From Malachius bipustulatus (Eukaryota > Arthropoda > Insecta > Coleoptera > Melyridae), in NCBI GenBank assembly GCA_910589415.1, contig OU342637.1, positions 34,626,162 through 34,690,161 of the forward strand: a DNA stretch of 64,000 nt, written 5' to 3'. Below the pieces are notes generated by a model. That model searched no databases. It was not told where the DNA came from and worked only from the letters and a program-made list of their open reading frames with translations. The stretch's first letter is position 1. Every line of letters starts with the position of its first letter. Position numbers and translations under genes: made by a program. Positions 23,521 to 35,639 of the stretch are shown piece after piece.

Positions 23521-25316
23521 CGTGAACGGTTCAAGGGGTAAGAAAGGATTTCACATTTTTTTATGAGAGACGGTCCTTGAAGCGATCCATCATATTCAGG
23601 AAGAAACCGGTCCATACCACGATCTGTATTTTCCATAAAAAAAATAATAAAACTCCTAAAAATCGCATTTTTTCAAAACAAAGTCGCGTTGCTGATGGGA
23701 ACGGCGTTCACGATTTCCTTAATTTATTCAGGGAAGACGCACATCGACTTTCCAATCGACATAAATGTGAAATTGAAACTGAAATGACGTCATTAATTTT
23801 GAGAAATTAAATTAAAAATCGCAAAAATTTCAGTTTCTTGCGCGAATGTTTCAAGGGGTAAGAAAGGATTTTGGACTTTTTTTTATAACAAACGGTTCTT
23901 GAAGTGATACATCCTGCTCCGGAAAAATCGGCTCCTACCACAATCTGTATTTTTCACCAAAAAATTAAAAGTCCTAAAATCGCATTTTTTCCAAAGTCGC
24001 GTTTCCTTCATTTTTTGAGAAAAGAGACGCATTCGCATGACGATCGACATACCGGGTGTCCAGTTTAAAATGCAGTACATGGGTATACCTATTGGCAACG
24101 GCAAGAGATATAGTGTCGGTTAACTTAGAGAAAAGTTGCACAATTTGCTCCTTAATAAGATTTTTTTTTATATTTTCAGTAGTTGCTGAAATATCCCGAA
24201 AAAAACTAAAAACCCGAAATTTCTTATTTTACCCATATCTTTTTTATTATTGGAAATTAATCAATTATTTTTTGTAGGCTTACATAAGTCTTCAAAAGCT
24301 ATCAGCTTGACATTACAAAAATTTTCAAAGCCGACTAGATTCCGAAGTTTTCATAGCCAACTTTTGTTTTTCTTATGGCCGCCATATTGTTTTTCTATGT
24401 CATTCGGTATGAAAAAAATAATGTAAACCAAAAACTAATAAACCTTAAAAATTAAATTTCAAAAATTTTTATTCTTCATTTTTCGAAGAAAAATAAAAAA
24501 AAATCGCTGAAATACGTCAATATGAAGTCATACTGCTTGCCTCATGGTTTTTTAATTTCTCTATGATATTCTATCTAAAAAGTTGTCTTTTTTTTTAAGG
24601 AAAAAGAAGAATAAAAATTTTTGAAATTTAATTTTTGAAGTATATGTATATTAGTTTTTGGTTTCCATTATTCTTGCATGACGGTTCAAGGGGTAAGAAC
24701 CGATTTTATAAATTTTTATGATAGACGGTCCTTGAAGCGTAGCATCATATTTCGGAAAAACCGGCTCCTAACACGGTCTGTATTTTCCACAAAAGAATGG
24801 AAACTAAAAAAAAATCTCATTTTTCATAAGAGAAAGTCGCGTTGCTGATGGCGGGACCGATTTTCCCGATTTCCTTAATTTTTTCAGGTAAGACGCGCAT
24901 CGGCATGACGATTGAGATAATATGTGGAAATGAAAGCGACATGACGTCATTATTTTGAAAAAAAAAAACGCAAAAATTTCAGTTTCTTGCGTGACGATTC
25001 AAGGGGTAAGAACCGATTTTATAAATTTTTATGATAGACGGTCCTTGAAGCGTTGCATCATATTCCGGGAAACCTGGCTCCTAACATGATCTTTATTTTC
25101 CACAAAAAAATGAAAACTCCAAAAAATCTCATATTTTCATAAAAAAAGGTTGCTGATGGCGGGACCGGTTTTCCTGATTTCTTTCATTTTTCAGGTAAGA
25201 TGCGCATCCTGATGGCGGTAGACATAATGTGAATATGAAAACGACATGACGTCGTCATTTTGAGAAAAATATAAAAATCGCTCAACTTTCAGTTTTTTAC
25301 GTGAACGGTTCTAGAT
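23521..25316. repeat. Tandem array of about 315-bp units, interrupted by another repeat
   Basis: Units begin at about 23521, 23840, 24676, 24989 and (partial) 25300, each starting GTGAACGGTTCAAGGGGTAAG or a close variant and containing a TGACGTCA-like octamer. The second unit is cut at about 24053, where 24055-24675 holds a member of another dispersed family. Confidence 0.8.
24055..24675. repeat. Dispersed repeat inserted in the tandem array
   Basis: Contains CTTATGGCCGCCATATTGTT and GTCATTCGGTATGAAAAAAA, shared with regions at about 43520-44035, 47330-47600 and 48290-48540. The two halves are imperfect inverted repeats (AACCAAAAACTAATA against TATTAGTTTTTGGTT). Confidence 0.7.
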
Positions 25317-25540
25317 GTTTTTAATTGTTTTCTCAAAATGATGACGTCAAATCGCTCTCACTGTCATATAATTATGCATGTCAATCATCCCTGAAAAAAT
25401 GAAGGCGACGCTGATATACGACAAAGCCTGTCGTATCAGCAACACTTTTTATGCCAAGTTATCAATTTTTTTTTACTTATGTTTGCCCCACATAAATTCA
25501 TTTATAACACATACATACCTACTTGAATCTTGAGACTATA

Positions 25541-26731
25541 CAGGATGTCCCATAATATGTGGGCAATCTCCCGGATTTGGGTAAATTTCGTAAAAATAAA
25601 TGAAAAAATAGCTATAAAATTAATTCCTCAGAGACACCCCTACAAAGATATTAGCTGTTGAAGTTGAGGGTTGAAAATAAATTTTTTGCAATAACTTTTT
25701 TATTTCTTGACTGATTTTTATAATTTTTGGTTTTATTTTGTATTATTTTGGGCTGTTTAGAATAGTGTTTCATAATATTTGATAGCACATACATAGACCT
25801 CGGGATGGCATAACCCCCTCATTCACTTGCAAGAAAACAATAAAAATAATAATATTACAGTTTTTTAAGGTTAATTTTCTTTTTATTTGATATTTTTTAC
25901 ATAAAAAATGTCTCTTTATTTATTTCGATAGAGCGAACCGTTATCGAGATAAACGTCCTTCTAATAGGTGATGCGTCGCAGGAACTTTCTAAATTTCAAG
26001 TAAATTTTAACAAGATGGCTGACCTTTGACAGTAAATTGAGCAGGAAACAAAACAACAACTTAATTACATACACGTCAAATAGTGTCAAAGATTTCATTT
26101 CATGCAGATTCAATTCTAACTGATTTTAAAATGAGTTACACAAACGCAGAAAATCAGTTAGAATTGAATCTGTATGAAATGAAATCTTTGACACTGACGT
26201 GTATTTAATTAAGTTTTTGTTTTGTTTCCTGCTCAATTTACTGTCATAGATCAGCCATCTTGTCAAAATTTACTTGAAATTTAGAAAGTTCCTGCGACGC
26301 ATCAACTATTAGAAGGACGTTTATCTCGATAACGGTTCGTTCTATCGAAATAAATAAAGAGACATTTTTTATGTAAAAAATGTCAAATAAAAAGAAAATT
26401 AACCTTAAAAAACTGTAAAATTATTATTTTTATTGTTTTCTTTCAAGTGAATGAGGGGGTTATGCCATCCCGAGGTCTATGTATGTGCTACCAAAGATTA
26501 TGAAACACTATTCTAAACAGTCCAAGATAATACAAAATAAAACCAAAAATTATCAAAATCGGTCAAGAAATAAAAAAGTTATTGCAAAAAATTGATTTTC
26601 AACCCTCAACTTCAACAGCTAATATCTTTGTAGGGGTGTCTCTGAGGAATTAATTTTATGGCTATTTTTTCATTTATTTTTACGAAATTTACCCAGATCC
26701 GGGAGATTGCCCACATATTATGGGACACCCG
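25541..26731. mobile_element. 1.19-kb near-perfect hairpin element flanked by TA
   Basis: Left arm 25541-26127 and right arm 26150-26731 are reverse complements over about 585 bp with few mismatches, separated by a 22-bp loop. The ends read CAGGATGTCCCATAATATGT and the mirror image ACATATTATGGGACACCCG. Both sides are flanked by TATA, consistent with a TA target duplication. No open frame of significance. Confidence 0.88.
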
Positions 26732-27997
26732 TATAGGTATAACATAGGTAGTAATTACTGTATACGTAAATATTTCCGTAATATCTGGCGAGAAGTCAGA
26801 AAAACATGAAATATGAATAAGTAAGCCCGAACGCGCTGGGCCGCATTCCATTGTTGGTGTTTCGTTGCCCACCGCTGTAATTCAAAAAAGTGTAAGTCGG
26901 ATTCGCCCATCAAGGGTCTGTGCATTAATCTATTTTGAATGAAATGAAATAAAGATTCAAGAAATTTCACAGAGATGGCTATAATTTTTCTGTAATTTTT
27001 TTACGACTTTGTGGAATTATTATGAAAGCAGTCTTATCACTCAACCAAGGATGCTAGGAGATACGGAGGAGTGGAAGTGGAGTGATAATATTTTTGCTGA
27101 TCTCTGAAAAACTATCTTATGTGTGAGATAATTGTCTTGAGCATTTCATGTATCCTATGATCCAGACCGTTTCTACCTTTATTATTTGTTTTTGTCGATA
27201 TTTCCATTATACAATATTTCATATTGTGATTTAAGCATCTGGGTATATGTTCGATCTGTTGCCTATGGGCTTTATTATTTTTTATTATTTATTTACATAA
27301 CCAATTTTTAACTAATATTATTAACAAGCTATTATTTACATTGGCTATATATTTACGTGTTTTTATTTTTCGTAGTACTTGTTGATTTTTTTATTCTACA
27401 TACAACGTACAATAACATAACAGCAGTGAAAATGAGCTACTACTTAATTTAAAAAATTACCAAATACTTGTGATAATATTAGTAGTAACAAATAACAGGT
27501 GTAAGTACGACTAAATGATGTTGTTGTAAACTTCCTGTTACCTATCTAATGATTTGAGTATTTCATACAGTTTTGATATGCTGATATGTACAAGTTAATT
27601 AATATTGATTGACGTAACTAAACAATGAGGTCCTGACATACGTACGTTCACCACTTAAAATCTTGAGATAAAAATTACACATAGTAGGCGCTCATACAAA
27701 CGACTGCATCGTAATTTTTGTTATTGTAACGACAACAATGATTAAAACGTTTGCTAATCAGAGTAAATCAATCCCATTAATGCAGTCTATGATGGAAAGA
27801 CTTCCTAAGGTTGTTAACGTGGTTAACGTGTGTAACGCTTGTCAATACAAGTTTTTTTTTCAAGATATGGTGGTGGATTATTATAAAGCCGAATATTACT
27901 GTGATAGAAAAAGTTGATTTCTTCTGATGAGATGTGTTACTTACTATCTGTTTTTTTGGTCCTATATGAGCGCTGTAATAGTTCAGATGTCTATATA
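26732..27997. other. Intronic DNA, nothing recognised
   Basis: AT-rich sequence without recognisable exons or repeats. Confidence 0.35.
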
Positions 27998-28550
27998 CAC
28001 TGTGTCCAAATAGGGAAAAAGTTGGGCTACCGAAGGACAATGCAACGGAAGAAAGATTTTTCGCAAGTTTTTTGATTTCCTAATTCTTTTGAAAAAATAA
28101 AAACGAAATTTTCAATTTTAGTTTTTCCGATTTATTGACGTTTTTATTTCAGTTTTATTTTTTCGATGTCAGTTTTTTCTCAAACCCTACGAATTTTAAA
28201 CTAATCACATGTTCCAAAATATAACCCCAGGGGTTATATTTATTGATGAATACGGGCCTATGTTCAGAATTGTTTTTAAATTTATTCAATAAAAAAATCC
28301 AGGTCCGTATTTAAAAAATTGAAGTTCACTCTGGCGCTGCAAATATGAATGGTCAGATAAAAAACTGACATCGTAAAAATAAAGCTGGTCAATAACTGCA
28401 ATAAAAATGTGGTCTCAGTTTTTCCCAATCTTCAATCTGCCATTGCATTTTCCTTCTGATTTCCCAACTTTTTCCCCATTTAACCAACCCTCTATCTCCC
28501 ATGGTTTTCGAGATCCCTATGCTGTTCATTATTATATCTTGGACACCGTG
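27998..28550. mobile_element. Foldback MITE with CAC(T/G)GTGTCC ends and TA flanks
   Basis: The left end CACTGTGTCCAAATAGGGAA and right end TTGGACACCGTG are inverted repeats directly flanked by TATA on both sides. The interior GGGAAAAAGTTGGG and ATTTTTATTTCAGTTTTA blocks also fold back imperfectly. Related fragments occur at 18755-19075 and 35357-35635. Confidence 0.7.
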
Positions 28551-28554
28551 TATA

Positions 28555-30949
28555 TCATGCCAGATACAAAAATTCAACTTACTGCAAATGCCTGACTAAA
28601 ATTTTTTGAGGTATACATTTTCGTACAAATGTACGAATACATTTGTGGCAAATGTAGCAACAAGTTTAGGTAAAAAATATGTTTACATAATAACGAATGC
28701 TTTTTTATTTTGCTTCTCCAAAAGATATTTTTCCAGTAGCTTCAAAAATCAAATATCTAATCAAGAATAAATAATTATAAATAAAGTTAAATTTTACTTC
28801 TTAACATTTTCCATCAAAACAACTCGAAATAAATAAAATATATACCAATGCATAAACACTGCGATCTTCCAGAAAGCTTGCTTGGGTACTCTCACTTTTA
28901 TTATATTTATTATACACCTTTTTTACACATTATGCGTTGTTTTATTTACTTTTAATGAATTTATTGTCATTGTCATTTAGGTGGGCAGGTGCAGGTAGGT
29001 GATAAAACAAGCGAAAACAATCCTAAGTGGTGCTTCAAGCCGAAGCCTGACGAATAGCAGAAGTGTGTCAATGTTGAGATAAATAAATTTGGGTCAATAG
29101 AAATTGAAGTTAGCCCCTGTTTTATTAGGTTATCTATCCAGATAAGTAAGTAATGGAAGCCAGGTTTACTAGAGACAATAAACCTAGATAGATGGTTTTA
29201 TCTTATTTTATTTTTTGCCCTCTCAAAGACTGGAAATTTATCTTTATCTTAACCTCTTTTGATGCACTTGGTCTCTCTGGATTAGTACCTATCTAGTGAA
29301 TTCTCTAATTATCTGCGATGCGAAGTGGGTTAAGGTTCTTATACTACAGGCTTCATGGCGTTCTTTTTGCTGATATTTTTTTTTCATAACTTTAATAACT
29401 TTATACCAAGTCTGAGTTAAAATTGAACTGAGAATAGAGAAACACTTTGGCAAACATTTATGTTAAATTATATTTTTCAAGTACCTAACGTGCCTGTGTT
29501 TTAAAACAAGTGTGTTTGTGACAGCTAATTTTAAAGGTTTGCAGCAGATTTATTTTTCAATGTTATGAAATTTTTTAAACGAAAAGTATACGTATTGAAA
29601 GAAAATATATTTAATATGAAATACTGACCGAAGCATACGGACTGGAAACTTGTGAGTGGGTTAATAGAAATTTAACATGCAAGTTAAATTTTTGACAATT
29701 ATTGATATCTTCAGGTTTAGATTAACAGAAAAATTTTAAAGGAAATAATTTTTGACAATAACAATTTTGTATTTAACGATCAGCTTTTTCAGTTTTTTTT
29801 TTTTCAAAACACTTTAACGTGTCAATTTTGAGACACCCAGGTAAATTTGGGAAAGCATTCAGATTTCAGTTATTTTTTATTTTTCTACATTACCTACTAT
29901 TCCTATGCAAAATTAAAAGTAGCTAATTTAGTAGGTACATTTTAGCCATTTCCAGAAGTTATTTTAATAAATTTTATTCTAAAGATAAGCCTCTGGAGAT
30001 ATATTACTTGCACAAAACTGAATTTTCATGTGATATCCTTATGACCCACTTACAAGTTTCCACCCTATAAGTATATCCCAGTATCAAGAAAATTTCAAGA
30101 TTAAGTACTTTAGAGAATCAATCAATCTCAAGTTCGTTGTTCCTGCAATTGTAACGAATCATTATTAATTATAAAAATCTGTCTATTTAGAGATAAAATT
30201 TTTCATTAACAATTACGTACTAGATATACTAGATGCATATATTTATTATTTAAATATTAGGATTAAAATACAATGCGTTTTTTTATTATTGAGGGTATCT
30301 ATTTAATTTAAAAGTACCTGCGTACTATTCGTAAATTTATTGGAAAATATACAGGGTTTTATTAATAATTCAGATTTCTTCAATAATTATTAATAATAAC
30401 ATTTTTTAGAATACAGGATACCTACATTTTCCCTTATTCGATATTCTAACGAGAATCTGATAATATTGTTATACCAAAAATTTCATATTTCAAACACGCA
30501 ATACGTATTTCTTGCTGCTAAGAGCTCGTTTCTTTATAAATTTATTCACAGCTCCAATCGCCTGTAAACTTTTTTTGTGCTTTTATTGGAGTCTAAAATT
30601 TGACTACAGGCTGTTCAAATATTAAATTTTCTGTTTCAATAGGTATGCAGAATAAAGGGGTCTCAAAAAATGTAATATGAGAAAATTCTTCAAAAATGAT
30701 GTATCACAACGTTCATTGAAAATCGAAATACGAAAATACGAAACAATAACTCTACTGAAACATATTAATATGATGTCACAACGGTAATGATAATATAATA
30801 CATACGCTATTAAAAAACAGAGTGAAACAATAATTAGTACCTATCTAGATTTATACTATAAAACTATTCAAACGGGCGTTATAGATTGGATTGGATTAGA
30901 TTTGTCGTGAGTGGGTCATTGTGATATCTCCACTGCGAATATTGTGGCT
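28555..30949. other. Intronic DNA, no gene seen
   Basis: About 2.4 kb of AT-rich sequence; no exon, TE protein or foldback structure was recognised. Confidence 0.4.
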
Positions 30950-31443
30950 CACATCTGATCGTATACTACATTAACTCCTGGAGGAAGCTTGATCTTGACT
31001 ATTGGTAATGTAATCCATGTCCTCCGGTGTGAGGAAATTTCTCTCGAATATTTGTAGTCTGGTTTTCCCCAAAGCGGGACACTCGCTTAGGGGGTTTTGC
31101 TGTTTCGTCACCCTCCAAGCGTAGGCGGCATTCACCGCTGATCAGTATAATAGGTCTATTGAGGCTCTCAGATCTTTCCTGTTAAGTTCCACTTCTTAAG
31201 TCCTTTTTTTCGACGAGCCCTGTATAAAGGAATTCGAGTGGTCCAATCTCGATAGGTTTTGACAGACTTCCCTCTCATCCCAGTTGTGTATTGTTGTTGT
31301 GGAAATATTTGGTGATACGCCAACTGCTGATGGTTCTGATCCCATAGACTCGGATTCGGTACTGAAATGGATCGCACCTAGGTAGGATGATAAGGAAATT
31401 ATTTCCTTCGCCCTCATTAAATCAGCCAAAATCGAAAAAGCAA
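30950..31443 (-). pseudogene. 3' part of a LINE split by an insertion
   Basis: The minus strand reads, with frameshifts, MGSEPSAVGVSPNI, the GPEP region of LINE pol after RNase H, then NRKDLRASIDLLY and ECPALGKTRLQIFERNFLTP, the C-terminal segment following the zinc knuckle. It continues the LINE at 34893-35350; the two are separated by the insertion at 31449-34887. Confidence 0.6.
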
Positions 31444-31896
31444 ACAGTGCGAGAATATAGGTAGGTACGTGAATACCTGAAGGTAAAATTGTTAGAAAAT
31501 AAAATACAGCTACGCGCCGTTACATCAAGTAAACGATCCCGCCAGCACGTTAAATATTCATAAAAGAGAAATCGCTCATTCCAGCGCTTTAAAAAGACAA
31601 TGAGTATAACTAGACACAATGAGAAGTACCTAAACGCGTCGGCCGATTTGAAGGAAAATTTAGATAGTTCAGGTTCAGAACAAATCAGTAAGGTAGCCGC
31701 GAGGTCAACTCGCCTAATCTCAAGACAAATGAAATATGATTACGGACTAAATCACAGCATGAGAGCAGTGTCAATAAGGTGCATTATTGCGCGGTGTTTA
31801 GAAAGTGGACCACCGCTTCTATAAAAGCAGAGGTCCTGCCGGAGCTCCAGACAGATAGAGATCAGCTTTCGAGCAGATCATATCTGACTTCCTAAC

Positions 31897-32036
31897 CCTT
31901 CGGACGTAAACCCGGGAGACGGCTCTTTTATTTTGCGAACTCTCGGTTGCCCAATCCTCATCTAATCACCTTCGGACGTAAACCCGGGAGACGGCTCTTT
32001 TGTTTTGCGAACTCTCGGTCGCCCAATCCTCATCCA
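31897..32036. repeat. Two tandem copies of a 72-bp unit
   Basis: CCTTCGGACGTAAACCCGGG and the following AGACGGCTCTTTTATTTTGC... occurs at 31897 and again at 31969 with only a few differences. It lies just downstream of the TATA-like motif of the 3.4-kb insertion. Confidence 0.85.
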
Positions 32037-33828
32037 AACTTTATAATTCTGCTAGCGACGATGCTATAAGCGTGCTCCGATTAGAAATTCCGTTATCCGC
32101 CTTAGAAAAACTCCCATGGAAATTCAATAAGTTTGCATCTCTTCTCGAAACAACTCAATACTCGCAGTTGGCAAATCCTCCTCGAACCAGTTCACTGGCA
32201 GGTGGCAAAGTGCCTATTCTGAAGGAACTTCCTTCACAAATTAGGGGAAACCCATTGAGAAAATAGTTAGGGAAGATCTCTCTTCGAAACAAAATCCACG
32301 TCAATAAATAATTAAACAGATCCGCCCAATCCATGAGCGCAGGTCTCATCTTAAATCAGACACAATAATCAACTAGGTATTAGGCGGCACCACAATAGGT
32401 ACCTATGCAATTACGTCAATAAATAGAAATAAACCAAGTTAGGCAGGAAACAGGAATAAATAATTAAATATTCACGTATAGGAAATCGAGATAGAGCTAG
32501 GAGCGAAAATAGACCCAGGTCAGGATAAATACTCTGTAACAAAACGGCCCATGATTCAATCATCCTATTCTTCGAAGAGTCCGAGTTTTTATTTAGTGCA
32601 TTGTAGGCCGGCATCTGCTGTCCCTTTAAATTATATGACTTAGAGAGTGAAAGTGAGAAATACTTCCCATTGTATGGCTCTATATGACAGGAACTCGCTA
32701 CAGTAGGTTACAGGTCTAGATAGAACAGGGCAGCGTTGTCAGATGTAGCATCCGCTACTTCGCAAACATTATCAGGAAATACTAATTCCATTACAAGACA
32801 CAATTAGGAGTTAAAGTAGGTAATCGATTAATACCCGGGGGAGGCATTCACCTCGATGTCCAGGTGGAGACCTCCGTTGTACCGGAAAGTGAAAATCGTA
32901 GAACGCAACTGGGTAAAAAGCACCCGCAGTTGTAGTATAGGCAAATCAACAAATAGGAATTTAAAGCAACCAAAAACAAATCAATCCCGAGTATGTGAAA
33001 AGCCATTCAAAATCAATCAAAACCAAAACTCCTTTAACACATCATACGAATGTCAACTCCATTCAAAATTTAAAAACAAACTCCGCAGAAAATTGCTATA
33101 AAATGTTATTGCCAGTCTGGACTGAGTTATCTGCTTTCTAAACAGAGGTGTTAGGGGTAAAAACCTTGGACCACGGTGGAATCGATGGTTGGTCTCGATA
33201 TCCGTAAACACGCCGGCTCCAGAATAGGTATTCGTAAAAATTCCAGCATTCAATTATTACCCAGGCAAGCCTGCGGAATAATCTTAGAATAGCGGCCTAG
33301 TTTGGTCAGTTGGTCATCACATTTAAAATAGCAAAACGAAACTGCGAATTGCAGAGAACGTCGTATTCGAAATGATAAGGTATATTGACTCATCGCCCCG
33401 ATAGGTCAGGTAGAACAAAAAGGTAGCCGCAGGGCAAATAGGTATTGACGGTCCAAAAGTGGCCATATAAAGGTAGCCCAGTGAGGCAAAACGACGACAC
33501 AACAAATAAACGAAATGAGTTGAAACAACTATCAAGAGTATGACGTTAATTCAGGAAAACCGCTTTCACAAAAGGAGAAAAGCAAATTGGAAAGAAATTC
33601 GTATAATGTTTAAAGAGGAGGTAGAAATCAAACAAATATGGCAACACTGCTCTCGACATTCAGGCCAAGCTAGAAACTCGACTAACCAACAAATGGTCAT
33701 AAAAGTAGGGTGGAGTGTGCCTGTGTATCAGGTTAAAACCCACAACATTAAACGCTCATAAAAAATTCCCAAACGAAAGGAAGAGCGAGTCAACGAGTAA
33801 AGTTCATTAAAATACAAAATGAGAATTC

Positions 33829-34390
33829 GAAAATCATCGAGTAGATAAAAAGACAGACATTTCCGCAATATCCCGGATCGTCTGAAAACCCAAACGGTTG
33901 CATTCTTTAATTAATTCAAGCAGTTGCTTGAACTGAAATTGAGAAACTAGAAAAAGGAAATTAGGCAAAGAAAATCATCGAGTAGATAAAAAGTCAGACA
34001 TTTCCGCAATATCCCGAATCGTCTGAAAACCCAAATGGTTGCATTCTTTAATTAATTCAAGCAGTTGCTTGAAATGAAATTAAGAAACGAGAAAAAGGAA
34101 ATTAGGCAAGGAAAATCATCGAATAGGCAAACAAGACAGACATTTCCGCATTATCCCGGATCGTCTGAAACCCAAACGGTTGTATTCTTTAATTAATTCA
34201 AGCCGTTGCTTGAAGTGAGATCAAAGAATCTAGAAAAAGGAAATTAGGCAAGGAAAATCGTTGAATAGGTGAATCACACAGACATTTCCGCATATACCGG
34301 ATAGTCTGTAACCGAAACAAAAACAAAACGAAATAATAAGACATTCCCGCATATACCGGGTAGCCTGTAATCGAAACAAAAACCAAAAGA
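33829..34390. repeat. Tandem array of about 141-bp units
   Basis: Units starting GAAAATCATCGAGTAGATAA begin at 33829, 33970, 34111 and 34253. The last degenerates into a shorter duplication around GACATTTCCGCATATACCGG. The unit contains TTAATTAATTCAAGCAGTTG. It lies within the 3.4-kb insertion. Confidence 0.88.
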
Positions 34391-34892
34391 AAGCACAGGT
34401 GTGCAAAAGAGTGGTTTTTGAAATAGATAGAAGTGTGAAAGATATATGAAATATATCTATCTTCATTTTCCACTTTTTTATGCTCTCCATGCTAATAGGG
34501 ATCCCTCTTCGCTTTCCATTGTTTTGTACTCACTATGCAAAATCACCGCCCATCTCTCCCTGCACCATTTCACGCCCTTGCAAACGAATTCCCTCGCTCA
34601 TCACTCGATTTTAAACTCCCTGATAGGAAGCCAACAGTTAACAACAAGTCTCCGTAAATTTTCCCACTTTTCCGACAAAAGAAAAATCCCAGTAGGTTCT
34701 TTTGCGCATCCTTTTCGGCCATAGTAATCCTGGCATACCTCAATCAAAGAGCAGGGGTGACTACGGTAATGACGGCGGTAAACACAACGTAGGAAAACAC
34801 AGCGGTCCTATTAGGAGAAATTAGGGAAACTAGACGATCACACGGTGGCTTTCCGCCACACATCATGGGGCCGGGGTCTTCGACGTTACAGT

Positions 34893-35350
34893 ACTATTTC
34901 TAGTCAGAGAGTTAGTAAATTCGTTATCTCTTCATATCCAGCATGACCCGGAATCCAGATCAGAATTACTTCATTGCTCCTTGCTGGGGCATTAATTAGA
35001 GTTAATTCGAGTTAATTAGACAGTTCCAAAACAACTTGAACTTGCAGCTTAGGGTTTTCAAAGCCGCTTGGCTATTTGAAAATATTTTTGTTGATTTGCT
35101 TTGGTTGTGCATCATTTCATGCATCTTCGCACAGAGCCCTCTGGCATAGATTTCAGTCTGGAAAATTGTTGTGTGAAGGCCCAGGCTCGAGAAGACTCTG
35201 TTCTTCGAGTTAGCGCTACCCATCCCAGCTCCAGTTTCTGTGGATGTCTTAGATCCATCTCGGCGAACCAACTAACATCTGCTGTCAAGAGTTCATTTCT
35301 GTTGTCCTCCCACACGTCTCTTGCCGGGAGAAGGATCTTTGGAAGTATTT
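34893..35350 (-). pseudogene. RNase H part of the split LINE
   Basis: The minus strand shows RDGSKTSTETGAGMG, then FSNSQAALKTLSCKF and WIPGHAGYE..DNEFTNSLTRNS, the ordered motifs of a LINE RNase H domain (DGSK, SDSQAALKAL, WVPGHxGxxGNExAD). The reading frame shifts twice. It stops at the boundary of the 3.4-kb insertion. Confidence 0.75.
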
Positions 35351-35356
35351 TGCAAT

Positions 35357-35635
35357 AAAAATGTACGGCCGCATTTAAAAAATCGAAGTTCAGTCCGGCC
35401 TTGCAAATATGAATCGTCAGATAAAAAAACTGACATCGCAAAAATAAAGCTGGTCAATAACTGCAATGAAAATTTTGGTTCTTTCAAAATAATTCGCAAA
35501 TCAAAAATAATGTTTGAAATAAATTTCTTTCTGCTATTGAATTCTCCTTCTGGTTGCTCTAATTTTTCCACATTCAACCGACCCTGTATCTCCCACGATT
35601 TCTGAGATCCCGTGTTGTTTATTATTCTTATCGTG
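35357..35635. repeat. Partial copy of the CACKGTGTCC foldback family
   Basis: AATATGAATCGTCAGATAAA and AATAAAGCTGGTCAATAACT and the following blocks closely match the right arm of the element at 27998-28550. Confidence 0.75.
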
Positions 35636-35639
35636 GGGA

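Larger units (their letters stand above)
31449..34887. mobile_element. 3.4-kb noncoding insertion, possibly LTR-derived
   Basis: This segment separates two halves of one minus-strand LINE. A 5-bp direct repeat ACAGT (31444-31448 and 34888-34892) flanks it, the size expected for LTR retrotransposons. A plus-strand promoter-like block, CTATAAAAGCAGAGGTCC at about 31819, is followed by an initiator-like CAGACAG. No gag or pol frame is present, and two tandem arrays lie inside. Canonical TG...CA ends do not coincide with the ACAGT repeats, so the class is unsettled. Confidence 0.5.
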
